Notes under the pieces: generated by a model | The model's database searches: none | Told to the model about the DNA's origin: nothing | Seen by the model: only the letters and a program-made list of their open reading frames with translations | Origin: an uncultured Clostridia bacterium | GTDB lineage: Bacteria > Bacillota > Clostridia > TANB77 > CAG-508 | Reading direction: 5' to 3' | Assembly (NCBI GenBank): GCA_944390405.1 | Contig: CALXPS010000010.1 | Span: forward strand, 1-49,062 | DNA length: 49,062 nucleotides | Program-made: the position numbers and the translations under genes | Part shown: positions 28,494-37,575 of the stretch, piece by piece | Layout of the letters: every line of letters begins with the position of its first letter | Numbering within the stretch: position 1 is the stretch's first letter

Positions 28494-29496
28494 TTATTGT
28501 TTCTTAAACCTTATGTCGTCTCCGAAAAATCTATAGATGTTGTAGTGGCCTATGAACCTTGAGACTATTCTTTCGTCATAGGTGTTAAATAGGCCTTGAA
28601 GGTCTAAGTTTGTGGAGATTATTGTTTTTGTGATTTTTCCATTTTGGTTTAGCAGTCTTGTGTTTATTATTTTGTACAGTTCAGTAAATTTCATACTGTT
28701 CATGGTTTCTGTACCTAGGTCATCTATTACTAGTAAGTCAACGGTTAAAAGGTTTTGAGAAAATGAGTTATCAGTATTTTTATTGAATAATTCATTTATT
28801 AATGTATCTAACATAACCGGTGCAGTTTGATATAGTACAGTTTTTCCGTGCTACTAAAAGTTCTGCAACAATACAGTTAGATAAAAAAGTCTTTCCAAGT
28901 CCTGTCCCTCCTGAAAATAGAAGATTTTTTTCATTTGGATTATCGAAATTTTTTATAAATTTTTTAGCTTGTTTACCAATAATTTTTATGTTTTCTCTAG
29001 GTGATATATCACTATTATACTTTTCTTCACTGACTTCATCAGAATATAAGTTTATGTTAAACTTTTTAAAGTTTTCTCTATCTAAATTACCAATATTAGA
29101 ACTATTATATTTAGCATTAAGTAATTTTTGTTTTAAACAGCTACACATGGTCGTGGCACCGTTTTCTAATATATATCCAGTATCATGGCATTTTGAACAT
29201 TCGTAAATAGGAGATAAGTAATTTAAATCTTTACCATCTTTTTTTAATATAGAAATACGTTCCTGCTTTAAGGAGTTTACTTTTTTTTGCAACTCTTCCA
29301 AAGCATTGCTATTCTTTGCAGATAAAATAGATTTTGCAGATTGAATTGCACAATTATTTAACTCTGTTTCAATTTCTTGTAATCGAGGAATTCTAGAGTA
29401 CAATTCTTTTTTTCTGTTTTCTAAATCATATATTGCTATTTGCTGCTTTTTATCATAATCTTTTAACAAATTTTTCAAAGTTACGCTATCAGACAT
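28494..29496 (-). CDS. dnaI: DnaI/DnaC-like helicase loader with CGG frameshift
   Basis: An AAA+ ATPase that loads DnaB at origins. The N-terminal half is helical with a Cys-rich zinc segment (YECSKCHDTGY, TMCSCLKQK); Walker A is FSGGTGLGKTF and Walker B is LLVIDDLGTE. Conventional reading of the first part ends at 28792 after an unrelated tail. The frame breaks at CGG, complementary to 28846-28848. Skipping C gives LLVA-G-KTVLYQTAPVMLD, a conserved stretch, and one 333-residue protein. It lies 11 bases downstream of the dnaD-like gene, the expected primosome pair. Function is probably retained, since replication initiation requires a loader. Confidence 0.88.
28845..28848 (-). other. CGGA +1 frameshift site, dnaI
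   Basis: On the minus strand, in-frame CGG follows GCA. Reading CGGA as one glycine restores VAGKTVLYQTAP. Confidence 0.85.
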
Positions 29497-29507
29497 TATT
29501 ACACCTC

Positions 29508-30476
29508 TTAACTAGTTTTATTAGCATATAATTCATTTAAATTATCATATTTCCTTTGAGTATAGTTATTATAATTTGTTTTCTTTTCAAGTTCTTTTAT
29601 ATTTTTATTCTTAGTCTTAAATTCTGCTAAAAATGCTTCGATTTCACTAGGAGTTTTTAGATTTCTTTCGTGCCAATCTGATAATAATTTATCCAAATAA
29701 TCAAAATTAGGATTTGACTTAGATGTAGTCTTTTTTAAAGCAATATTTATAACATTTAAATCATAACCATATTCTAAAATCCATTTTTCTATATATTCTT
29801 CTTCAAATTCTGTAAGAGCAGTATAACGCCCCAATTTCTTACAAATAGCCTTTTTAATTTTATTCATATTATCATGTTTTTGATAATAGTTTTCTAAATC
29901 GTTATATGTTTTTATATTATTTTTAGACCAAGCTTCTGCAACAGTTTGAACATAGTTTTTATGAAGAGCAGATTTTCCAAAGCAATAGTCAAATAAAGCA
30001 ACCATTACTTGTTCATCAAATTCATATTTTTTGAACCATAAATCAATATCACTATACCAAGATGGAGACATAATACCTTGGAAATAAAGGTTATTAATAC
30101 TCTCAATAGCCTTAGCTCTATATTGGTTTTTACTATTTTTCTCAATAGCTTCAGGTGTTAAAGTTAAATTTGGTGTATATGACTTATGTAATTCAAGTTC
30201 TTGTAAACTATTTAAAATATATCCATTAGGTTTTTTTGTAATAACACCATTTTCTTCCCAAAACGTAAGACCTGCTTGAATAACATTAAAAGGAAGATTC
30301 AACTTTTTTGATAAGTCTGTTATTTTTATATCTTTATCATATTTTGATAAAAATACTAAACAAAGATATATTTTAATAAAATCCCCACTAGCACAAGATA
30401 AATATTCAGTAAAAAAAATATCTGGTATTTCTGTATGTGAAAATAAAATTGATTTATCCTTATATTCTAACTTCAT
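29508..30476 (-). CDS. DnaD-like replication initiation protein
   Basis: A 322-residue protein with an N-terminal winged helix (about residues 30-80, DLSKKLNLPFNVIQAGLTFWEENGVI) and two DnaB2/DnaD-type helical modules (about residues 130-200 and 205-270), including LLSDWHERNLKTPSEIEAFL, which resembles the YxxxIxxxW-type DnaD motif. These proteins remodel origin DNA and recruit the DnaI-DnaB complex. AAGGGAGAG precedes ATG 30476. The coupling to dnaI supports the role. It may combine DnaB (Bacillus sense) and DnaD functions. Confidence 0.85.
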   Translation of the reverse strand: MKLEYKDKSILFSHTEIPDIFFTEYLSCASGDFIKIYLCLVFLSKYDKDIKITDLSKKLNLPFNVIQAGLTFWEENGVITKKPNGYILNSLQELELHKSYTPNLTLTPEAIEKNSKNQYRAKAIESINNLYFQGIMSPSWYSDIDLWFKKYEFDEQVMVALFDYCFGKSALHKNYVQTVAEAWSKNNIKTYNDLENYYQKHDNMNKIKKAICKKLGRYTALTEFEEEYIEKWILEYGYDLNVINIALKKTTSKSNPNFDYLDKLLSDWHERNLKTPSEIEAFLAEFKTKNKNIKELEKKTNYNNYTQRKYDNLNELYANKTS

Positions 30477-30560
30477 AAAAATCTCTCCCTTATAGGTTAA
30501 TAATTATATCATTTTCAAGGTGAGAAAACAATAAAAAAAAGAAAAAACATATAATTCCTA

Positions 30561-30754
30561 GTTATCATTCAGAGCTAGAAACATACAATCCGCCAAAAGC
30601 AGGAATTATATGTTTTTCCTCAAGAAAAAATCAAAAGGTCAAGCAGGTCACGAGTTGAGCAGCAGGCTGTTTGATTATTTTCTTTCGAAAAGAACATATA
30701 ATTCCTGCTTTTGTCTACAAAGTGGTATCTATTTTTTTAGGGTGAATGGTAACC
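30561..30754. repeat. Palindromic mobile element, copy F with core insertion
   Basis: 194 bases from GTTATCATTCA to TGAATGGTAAC, same class as copies A-C. The central loop holds about 45 extra bases including AGCAGGTCACGAGTTGAGC. A stray inner fragment (GAAAAAACATATAATTCC, 30541-30558) directly precedes it. A short open frame across it (30610-30807) is not considered a gene. Region 30477-30878 holds only this element and the insertion-sequence leader. Confidence 0.85.
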
Positions 30755-30827
30755 CAGAAGGTAAAAAAAAATTATCAGCAAAAAAGAGTAAAAATTTTTC
30801 GCAATAAAAAATAGAAAAATATTAACA

Positions 30828-30886
30828 AAAAACATCGCAAATTTGATAAAATAAAGTAAATTTTATCACAAAGGAGCGATGTTTTT
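30828..30886 (+). promoter_or_regulatory. mRNA hairpin masking transposase start
   Basis: AAAAACATCGC (30828-30838) pairs with GCGATGTTTTT (30876-30886), which contains the start ATG; an inner stem TGATAAAAT/ATTTTATCA (30844-30868) extends it. Transcripts entering from outside would hide the start codon, a known way for insertion sequences to limit transposase. Confidence 0.65.
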
Positions 30887-32165
30887 GAATAGGAAAGAAA
30901 AAAGAGAGAAAAAAAGTGAACTAAATGTATTAAATGATTTAGTAACAATAATAAAACAATATTTTCCAGAATTAATAAATAAATTTGAAGGAATAACAGA
31001 TTTAAGGAATCAGTCATATGTAAAGTATAAAATGAGAGTAATATTTATAGTAAGATTGTTAGGATTAATGTGTGAAATGAAAAGTATGAATGGAATGAGC
31101 AGAGAATTAAATACAGAAGAATCTATACAAAATATAGTAGAGATATGCGGATTAGAACTAGAAGAAATACCACATTGCGATACAATAAATGATGTATTTA
31201 AAAAAGTAAAAGCAGAAGAAATAGAGAAAATAAGAAGATATATGATAAATAAATTAATAAGAGTCAAAATAATACAAAGATATAAAATACGAGAAAGATA
31301 TTATCATATAGTAATTGATGGAACAGGGTTAGCAACAAGCAGAAAAAAATATAATGAAAACTGTTTAGTAAAAAATAAAACAGATAAAAATGGAAAAGAA
31401 TATCAGGAATATAGCACATATGTACTAGAAGCAAAATTAATAGTAAGAGAAATGGTATTTAGCATAGGGAGAGAGTTTGTAGAAAATACAGAAAAAAAAG
31501 AGAGCAAGCAAGATTGTGAAATAAAAGCATTTAAGAGATTAGCAAAGAAAATAAAAAAAATATATCCAAAGTTAAGGATATTAATATCAGGAGATGCATT
31601 GTATGCAAGTAAATCAGTATTAGAGATATGTAAAGAAAATGACTGGAAATATATAATAAGATTTAAAGAAGGTTCGATACCAAGTTTATATAATGAATTT
31701 AAAACAGTAGTTGCTAAAGCAAATGAAAGCAATAAAAAAGAATATGAATATGTAACAAAACTAGATTATCAAGAAGAAAAAGTAAATGTAATAAAATATA
31801 CAGATAGGAAGCAAGAGACAGAATATGTATATATAACTGATTTAGCGATAACAAACAAAAATATAGAAAGAACCATAAATGTGGGTAAAAACAGGTGGAA
31901 AATAGAAAATGAAGGATTCAAGATACAAAAAAATGGAACATTTGATATATGACATCTGTATAGTAAAAATCAAATAGCAATAAAAATACACTATTTAATG
32001 ATACAGATAGCACACATACTAAGACAATTAATAGAAAAAGGAATAAAGGAAATAAAAGAATTGAAGTTAAAACTAAAAGAGATAAGTCAACTACTAAAAA
32101 AACAGCTTATCTCAACATTCACAAATCTAGAGACACATAACAAAGTGCAACTAAGATTTGATTGA
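30879..32165 (+). pseudogene. DDE transposase with premature stop
   Basis: An IS4/IS1634-type transposase. Conserved signs are YHIVIDGTGL (first Asp), LISGDALYAS (second Asp) and NRWKIENEGF (Glu). ATG 30879 follows AAAGGAG. Translation meets TGA at 31950-31952 after NGTFDI, yet the same frame continues with HLYSKNQIAIKIHYLMIQIAHILRQL, the usual C-terminal extension, to a second TGA at 32163. It is therefore probably inactivated by one base change. TGA is a normal stop in this genome (rimM, the glycosyltransferase), so recoding is unlikely. The element's outer inverted repeats were not identified. Confidence 0.8.
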
Positions 32166-32384
32166 ATTATATAATAAAACTAAATAAAATGGAAGTGAAA
32201 AGTTCAAAAAAATTAAAATTTTTAGAACTATTGATAAAAATAGCATAGTTATGTGGAAAACAGTAGTGCTGAAGTAGCAGAAATGTGAATAAATGCATAT
32301 TTTACCAATATTTACCATAAATTAATCATTTCATAGGTAAGTTATAAAAATTTACTCTTTTTTACTGGTTACTTTTATAATGTA

Positions 32385-32413
32385 TTGTAAAGTTATAAAA
32401 AATATGTTATAAT
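32385..32413 (+). promoter_or_regulatory. Promoter upstream of unknown gene
   Basis: TTGTAA (32385-32390) and TATAAT (32408-32413) with a 17-base spacer and TG just before the -10 box. The remainder of 32166-32517 is the right flank of the insertion sequence and shows no gene. Confidence 0.65.
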
Positions 32414-32517
32414 TTAGATTGTATTTTCATAGAAGATATAAAAATAGTTTAAGTTAATTAACTTACAATTATTAAACATTAAAAAATGCTAAAATTAGCA
32501 GAAAGGAACTGATAATA

Positions 32518-33006
32518 ATGTGTACAGAATCTATGAATTCAACGATTCGGGAATTTAAAGATGAATTTACAAAAACATTGGAATGGCTTGAGAAAATAAA
32601 AAGTGCTTATTCCTGTGAAATAGGAGATATTACTTCTCCAATTTATAGTGTAGATGAATCTTATGAAAGCATAAGATTACATGAAGCTTCCAGTAAGGAA
32701 CTTCGTGAGCTTGAAAATAAAGATGACTTTAGACCTTGGAATAGAATAATCCCTGCAAAAGCAAAAGAAATTATAGCAACAGAAGAATGTTGGGCAGATG
32801 CCTATTATAGAATTGAGTATATGATAAATCTGTTAGAGATAGCTCTAGATAATTTGGAGGATGGACAAAATAACGAACTTTTAATTCCTTTAAGATTACT
32901 TGAATTCCTTTTAGCAGGTTTTTTGGAATATTTTAAATCCGAGTATGAAGATAATGAACTTTGTGAAATTCCAATTGATTTAATGGAACTTCTATTATCG
33001 TTGTAA
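32518..33006 (+). CDS. Unknown acidic helical protein
   Basis: A 162-residue soluble acidic protein without a family that I recognise. It is mostly helical, with a leucine-rich C-terminal half (NLLEIALDNLEDGQNNELLIPLRLLEFLLAG...). AAAGGA precedes ATG 32518, and it has its own promoter and terminator. Codon use differs from its neighbours (more CGT, CTT, CCT, TCC), and it holds the only in-frame CGG that is not associated with a frame break (32548-32550, read as Arg in STIREFK). Position next to an insertion sequence suggests recent transfer. Confidence 0.55.
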   Translation: MCTESMNSTIREFKDEFTKTLEWLEKIKSAYSCEIGDITSPIYSVDESYESIRLHEASSKELRELENKDDFRPWNRIIPAKAKEIIATEECWADAYYRIEYMINLLEIALDNLEDGQNNELLIPLRLLEFLLAGFLEYFKSEYEDNELCEIPIDLMELLLSL

Positions 33007-33028
33007 AACTGTAAAAATATTATTATCA

Positions 33029-33078
33029 ATACAATGGGGGAGTCCTAAAATAGGTTGCCCTCATTGTATATTTTCTTT
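33029..33078 (+). terminator. Terminator of unknown gene
   Basis: ATACAATG (33029-33036) pairs with CATTGTAT (33062-33069), with GGG/CCC extension inside, followed by ATTTTCTTT. Confidence 0.6.
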
Positions 33079-33125
33079 ATAACTAGAAAAAGTAAACTAT
33101 AATATAACCAAAAGCATGTGATAAT

Positions 33126-33672
33126 TTGTTAGACTTACAAGAAATAACTATAACATTAGAAAAACTAAATGATAAATTAATAAAAATAGGTGATTCACTT
33201 TGACATTACTAATTTAGAAAATGAATTAAATAATTTAGAAAAACAAACTACTGAAAATAATTTTTGGGAAGATTCTAAAAATAGTTCTAAAGTCTTAAAA
33301 AGAATTACTGAAATCAAAAATAAAATTGAACAATATAAAAAAGTACATAATGAATTACAAAATCTTAAAGATTTAACTGAATTATTAAAACAAGAAAATG
33401 ATGTGGATTTAGAAAAGGACTTAGAAAAAGGAATATCTATACTAAATTCTAGTGTAGAAAAATTAGAAATTTCTACTTTATTATCTGGAAAATATGATAG
33501 CAATAATGCAATAATTACATTGCATCCAGGTGCTGGTGGAACAGAAGCACAAGATTGGCTAGAAATGCTTTATAGAATGTATTCAAAGTGGGCAAATTCA
33601 AATGGATTTACAATAGAAGAACTAGATTATCTTCCGGGTGATGAAGCTGGAATAAAAAGCGTAACTTGCTAA
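33126..33672 (+). pseudogene. prfB: Truncated RF2 gene retaining the programmed frameshift
   Basis: Release factor 2 reads UAA and UGA. This copy starts at TTG 33126 (no good ribosome binding site) with the usual RF2 leader peptide, runs to CTT TGA C at 33198-33204 preceded by AGGTGA, and continues in the +1 frame as DITNLENELNNLEKQ. That is the classic autoregulatory +1 site. The protein stops at 33672 after LDYLPGDEAGIKSVTC, in domain 2, before the anticodon-like SPF and GGQ motifs, so it cannot release peptides. Because other genes use TGA stops, a full prfB must lie elsewhere. It lies just upstream of the rpmG-secE-nusG transcript. Confidence 0.85.
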
Positions 33673-33796
33673 TTTTTATAGTAAATTCCGCAAAATTAAA
33701 AAATATTGAATTTACAAGACTTATTTCCAGTTTTTATATAAAAAAACGGAAATTCAAAAGATAATCAACATTTTTACTGAAAAATTATTGAAATGC

Positions 33797-33861
33797 TTGA
33801 CTTTTTACATAAAGTATGATAAAGTATATAAGCTATGTTCTATAAATTGGGAGCATAGCTT
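33797..33861 (+). promoter_or_regulatory. rpmG operon promoter and leader hairpin
   Basis: TTGACT (33797-33802), 17 bases, then TAAAGT (33820-33825); the same form recurs before ylxM. AAGCTATG (33830-33837) pairs with CATAGCTT (33854-33861) in the leader. Confidence 0.45.
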
Positions 33862-33912
33862 AAAAAACGCATCGTTAAAACCCGTATAAATAAAGTTGGA
33901 GGTGGAGCTAAA

Positions 33913-34077
33913 ATGGCTGCAAAAGGACCTAGAGAAAATATTACATTAGAATGTACAGAATGTAAAAGAAGAAATTACATGACAAGTAAAAATAAAAGAA
34001 ACAATACAGAAAGACTAGAGGTTGAAAAATATTGCAAATTCTGCAAAAAAAGAACAACACATAAAGAAACAAAATAA
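33913..34077 (+). CDS. rpmG: Ribosomal protein L33
   Basis: A 54-residue large-subunit protein, the zinc-binding form with two Cys pairs (LECTECK and YCKFCKK). GGAGGTGGAG lies upstream of ATG 33913. It starts the rpmG-secE-nusG-rplK-rplA cluster, the usual order in Clostridia. Length and basic composition are standard. Confidence 0.93.
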   Translation: MAAKGPRENITLECTECKRRNYMTSKNKRNNTERLEVEKYCKFCKKRTTHKETK

Positions 34078-34104
34078 TTAGAGCTATTTTAAGGAGGAAA
34101 TAAA

Positions 34105-34503
34105 ATGGCTAAAGAAAAAGAAGCTAAAACTAAAAAAGAAACAAAAAACAAAAAAAGTTTTTTCAAAGATTTCAAAGCAGAATTGAAAAAGGTTATTTGG
34201 CCAACGCCAAAACAATTAGTGAATAATACAGTAGCAGTTGTTGTTATAGTAATAATTACAGCAGTAATAGTATTTGTTTTAGATTTTGCTTTTGATTTAT
34301 TTAATAAATATGGCATTAATAAATTAAAATCAAATATTAGAGGTTATAATACTATACAAATTGAAGATGAACACAATCATGAAAATGAAAATAATACAAC
34401 TGAAAATACCACAATAAGTGAAAACACAGTAAATGAAAATACAGAAACAAGCAATACTGTAGAAGAAAATAGTACAACTGAAAATCAAACTGCGAATGAA
34501 TAA
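34105..34503 (+). CDS. secE: Preprotein translocase subunit SecE with long tail
   Basis: The essential small subunit of the SecYEG channel. The core is residues about 15-75: amphipathic KSFFKDFKAELKKVIWPTPKQL, then one membrane helix (NTVAVVVIVIITAVIVFVLDFAF). Typical clostridial SecE ends soon after. Here some 45 extra residues follow, almost all Asn, Thr, Glu and Ser in repeats of the NENTE/TTEN kind (about residues 88-132), expected outside the membrane. AAGGAGG precedes the ATG. The tail's role is unknown. Confidence 0.92.
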   Translation: MAKEKEAKTKKETKNKKSFFKDFKAELKKVIWPTPKQLVNNTVAVVVIVIITAVIVFVLDFAFDLFNKYGINKLKSNIRGYNTIQIEDEHNHENENNTTENTTISENTVNENTETSNTVEENSTTENQTANE

Positions 34504-34544
34504 ATAAAGGTTTTATATTACTTTAAAAAGGAGGCCAAAACAAG

Positions 34545-35078
34545 ATGTCTCAAATAGAAGAAAATTTAGAACCAAGATGGTATGTAGTTCATACATATTC
34601 AGGATATGAAAACAAAGTTAAAACAGACCTAGAAAAAACTATAAAAAATAGAGAACTAGAAGATTATTTCTTTGATATAGTTGTTCCAATGGAAGAACAA
34701 ATAGAAATTAAAGATGGAAAAAGGAAAGCAAACTTAAAAAAAGTTTTTCCAGGTTATGTGTTAATAAAAATGATAGTAACTGAAGAATCTTGGTATATAG
34801 TAAGAAATACTAGAGGAGTTACAGGATTTGTTGGTTCAGGTACAGATCCAATACCTCTTACAAATGAAGAAATAAGAAGTATGGGATTTGAAACAGCAGT
34901 AGTTGAAATAGACTATGATATAGATGACTCAGTAAAAATTTTAAATGGAGCACTAGCTGGTTTTATAGGTACAGTTCAAGAGATAAATAAAGAAAAAGGA
35001 AAAGTAAAAGTTCTTGTTTCAATGTTTGGAAGAGAAACACCTGTAGAATTAGAGTTTGCTCAAGTTGAAAAAGTATAA
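34545..35078 (+). CDS. nusG: Transcription elongation factor NusG
   Basis: A 177-residue factor that binds RNA polymerase and couples transcription to translation or termination. The NGN domain (RWYVVHTYSGYENKVKTDL, FPGYVLIKM, VRNTRGVTGFVGSG) is followed by a KOW domain (about residues 125-175, VKILNGALAGFIGTVQEI). AAAAGGAGG precedes the ATG. It sits between secE and rplK as usual. Confidence 0.97.
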   Translation: MSQIEENLEPRWYVVHTYSGYENKVKTDLEKTIKNRELEDYFFDIVVPMEEQIEIKDGKRKANLKKVFPGYVLIKMIVTEESWYIVRNTRGVTGFVGSGTDPIPLTNEEIRSMGFETAVVEIDYDIDDSVKILNGALAGFIGTVQEINKEKGKVKVLVSMFGRETPVELEFAQVEKV

Positions 35079-35128
35079 AATAGGGTTGTGACCTAACACA
35101 TAAAAAATATTGAAAGGAAGTTATTAAA

Positions 35129-35557
35129 ATGGCACAAAAAGAAGTTACTAATATAATTAAATTACAAATTGAAGCTGGAAAAGCAACACCAGCTCCACCA
35201 GTAGGACCAGCATTAGGTTCAAGTGGTGTAAACATTATGCAATTCGTTAAAGAATTTAACGACAAAACAGCAAATCAACCAGGTATGATAATTCCAGTTG
35301 TTATAACAGTATATTCAGATAAATCATTTACATTTATAACAAAAGTACCACCAGTTGCTGTATTAATTAAAAAAGCAATTAAATTAGAAAAAGGTTCTGG
35401 AAAACCAAACAAAGAAAAAGTTGCTTCAATTACAAAAGAACAAGTAAAAGCTATTGCAGAACAAAAAATGGAAGACTTAAATGCTGCTTCAATAGAAGCC
35501 GCTATGAAAATGGTAGCTGGAACAGCACGTTCAATGGGTGTTACAGTAATTGAATAG
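35129..35557 (+). CDS. rplK: Ribosomal protein L11
   Basis: A 142-residue protein of the GTPase-associated centre. The proline-rich N-terminal segment ([23 protein letters not shown]) and the C-terminal rRNA-binding domain ([10 protein letters not shown]) are both intact. GAAAGGAAG lies upstream. It is part of the nusG-rplK-rplA run. Confidence 0.97.
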   Translation: MAQKEVTNIIKLQIEAGKATPAPPVGPALGSSGVNIMQFVKEFNDKTANQPGMIIPVVITVYSDKSFTFITKVPPVAVLIKKAIKLEKGSGKPNKEKVASITKEQVKAIAEQKMEDLNAASIEAAMKMVAGTARSMGVTVIE

Positions 35558-35662
35558 TTTATTACATTATTTTCATTTAATTAATAATAAATGGTAAATA
35601 GTGAATAGAATTATATATTGGGAGAATGTAAAACATTCGTTAAAACCAAAAGGAGGATTTTT

Positions 35663-36340
35663 ATGAAAAGAGGAAAATTGTATCTAGAAAGTGAAAAACT
35701 TATAGATAAAACAAAAAAATACGATGCCAAAGAGGCAATAGAGGTATTTACAAAAATGCCTAAAAGAAAATTTGATGAAACAATAGAACTACACGTTAAA
35801 TTAGGTGTAGATTCAAAACAAGCAGACCAACAAGTTAGAGGAACAGTAGTTCTTCCAAATGGTACAGGTAAAACACAAAAAGTTTTAGTATTTGCAAAAG
35901 GTGATAAAGCTAAAGAAGCTGAAGCAGCTGGAGCAGATTATGTTGGAGCAGAAGAATTAGTTCCAAAAATTGAAAAAGAAAATTGGTTTGATTATGATGT
36001 AATCGTAGCAACACCAGATATGATGGGTGTAATTGGTAGATTAGGTAGAGTATTAGGACCTAAAGGATTAATGCCAAATCCAAAATCTGGAACAGTTACA
36101 ATGGATGTAACAAAAGCTATAAATGAAATTAAATCTGGTAAAGTTGAATATAGATTAGATAAATCTAATATCATTCACTTAGGATTTGGAAAAATATCTT
36201 TTGGAAGCGACAAATTATTCGAAAACTACGAAACAGTTATGGAAGCTATAATAAAAGCAAAACCAGCAGCAGCAAAAGGACAATACGTTAAGAGTGTAGC
36301 AATTTCTACAACAATGGGACCAAGCATTTATATTAGTTAA
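35663..36340 (+). CDS. rplA: Ribosomal protein L1
   Basis: A 225-residue protein of the L1 stalk. The signature [25 protein letters not shown] is present. ATG 35663 is chosen over an earlier in-frame start because AAAAGGAGG sits directly upstream. A small GAATG-TAAAA-CATTC hairpin lies about 30 bases before it. L1 is a translational repressor of its own operon in many bacteria. Confidence 0.96.
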   Translation: MKRGKLYLESEKLIDKTKKYDAKEAIEVFTKMPKRKFDETIELHVKLGVDSKQADQQVRGTVVLPNGTGKTQKVLVFAKGDKAKEAEAAGADYVGAEELVPKIEKENWFDYDVIVATPDMMGVIGRLGRVLGPKGLMPNPKSGTVTMDVTKAINEIKSGKVEYRLDKSNIIHLGFGKISFGSDKLFENYETVMEAIIKAKPAAAKGQYVKSVAISTTMGPSIYIS

Positions 36341-36385
36341 TGAATAATGAATAATTAATAATGAATAATTAATAATTTTAGTTTA

Positions 36386-36486
36386 ACCTAAGACAGTAGG
36401 CAGAAGTTTTGAATAAGTCCTACCGAGGTGAGAAAAAGAGGAAACTTTTGTCTTACCTTGTGTGGGGAAGACAAAAGTTTTTAATT
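36386..36486 (+). ncRNA. L10 leader with attenuator
   Basis: The conserved pieces of the L10 ribosomal-protein leader are seen: AAGACAGTAGGCAGAAG and TAAGTCCTACCGAGGT, then a terminator stem (36442-36454 with 36468-36480) ending in T-rich sequence. L10-L12 binding to the leader lowers expression of rplJL. Confidence 0.85.
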
Positions 36487-36523
36487 TTAATAAACATAAA
36501 TTCTAGGGAGGTGAAAATAGAAA

Positions 36524-37027
36524 ATGGCAAGTGAAAAATCTATAAATAGAAAAATTCAAGAAGTTGAAGAATTATCAGAAAAGATAAAAAAAGCGAAAGT
36601 AGTTCTTTTAACAGATTATAAAGGAATAAATGTAGCAGATGTAACAGCACTTAGAGCAAAATTAAGAAAAACAGATACTGAATATAAAGTTATAAAAAAC
36701 AATATAACAAGAAGAGCTCTTCAAGGTTGTAAAATAGAAGGATTGGAAGACCAACTAGAAGGAACAACAGCAGTTATTCTTGGATATGAAGATTATTTAG
36801 AACCACTTAAAGCAATTTATGAATATTCTAAGGAAAATGAATTCTACAAAATTAAAGGTGGAATTATTGAAGGAAAAGTTGTACCAGTAGAGGAATTAGT
36901 AACATTAGCAAAACTACCATCAAGAGAAACACTTATTGCTCAACTTGCTGGAGCTTTACTTGGAAATATTTCAAAACTTGCAGTTGCATTAGATCAAGTT
37001 GCTAAACAAAAAGAAGCAACAGCATAA
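36524..37027 (+). CDS. rplJ: Ribosomal protein L10
   Basis: A 167-residue base of the ribosomal stalk that binds L7/L12 dimers. The N-terminal rRNA-binding domain (VVLLTDYKGINVADVTALRAKLR) and the C-terminal helix that holds L7/L12 (LAGALLGNISKLAVALDQVAKQKE) are complete. AGGGAGGTG lies upstream with rather long spacing. The L10 leader precedes it. Confidence 0.96.
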   Translation: MASEKSINRKIQEVEELSEKIKKAKVVLLTDYKGINVADVTALRAKLRKTDTEYKVIKNNITRRALQGCKIEGLEDQLEGTTAVILGYEDYLEPLKAIYEYSKENEFYKIKGGIIEGKVVPVEELVTLAKLPSRETLIAQLAGALLGNISKLAVALDQVAKQKEATA

Positions 37028-37098
37028 AATTAAACAGTAAAGGGTTGTGACCAACACAAAAATTATTAAAAATTAAATTAAAAAGGAGAGATTTAAAA

Positions 37099-37470
37099 AT
37101 GGCAGACATTGCAAAATTATTAGAAGAAATAGATAGCTTAACAGTTATCGAATTATCAGAATTAGTAAAAGGAATTGAAGAAAAATATGGAGTATCAGCA
37201 GCAGCTGTAGCAGCACCAGTAGCAGGTGGAGCAGCAGCAGGAGCAGCAGCTGAAGAAAAATCATCATTTGATGTAGTATTAAAAGAAGCAGGAGCTAACA
37301 AAATAGCAGTTATAAAAGTTGTTAGAGACGTTACAGGTTTAGGATTAAAAGAAGCTAAAGATCTAGTAGACGGAGCACCAAAAACAGTTAAAGAAGGAGC
37401 TTCAAAAGAAGATGCAGAAAGCATCAAAGCAAAATTCGAAGAAGCTGGAGCTGTTGTAGAATTAGCTTAA
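37099..37470 (+). CDS. rplL: Ribosomal protein L7/L12
   Basis: A 123-residue stalk protein that recruits translational GTPases. N-terminal dimer domain (residues 1-33), alanine-rich hinge ([17 protein letters not shown], about residues 35-52) and C-terminal factor-binding domain ([20 protein letters not shown]) are all present. AAAAGGAGAG precedes the ATG. It is the last gene of the L10 operon. Confidence 0.97.
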   Translation: MADIAKLLEEIDSLTVIELSELVKGIEEKYGVSAAAVAAPVAGGAAAGAAAEEKSSFDVVLKEAGANKIAVIKVVRDVTGLGLKEAKDLVDGAPKTVKEGASKEDAESIKAKFEEAGAVVELA

Positions 37471-37484
37471 TTTGTTAAAAACAA

Positions 37485-37549
37485 TTGACAAAAACACAAA
37501 TAAAGTATAAAATATAAAGCAGTTTGAAATAATTATTTTAAACTGCTTT
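37485..37549 (+). promoter_or_regulatory. dapF promoter followed by hairpin
   Basis: TTGACA (37485-37490), 17 bases, TAAAAT (37508-37513). Immediately after, AAAGCAGTTT (37516-37525) pairs with AAACTGCTTT (37540-37549). The hairpin may end rplL transcripts or attenuate dapF; it lacks a T run. Confidence 0.5.
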
Positions 37550-37575
37550 ATTAATACCTAAAAAGGGTGAATATT

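Noticed and set aside
30610-30807. Short open frame within the palindromic element
   Set aside because: It lies entirely on element copy F and its flank, and has no ribosome binding site and no family resemblance.
31674-31684. GGTTCGATACC resembling a tRNA T-arm
   Set aside because: It falls inside the transposase reading frame, and no matching acceptor or anticodon stem surrounds it. No tRNA gene was found in the window, including one that might read CGGN.
31950-31952. TGA read as an amino acid (recoded stop) in the transposase
   Set aside because: rimM and the glycosyltransferase end in TGA at the expected family length, so TGA is an ordinary stop here; the transposase is more likely mutated.
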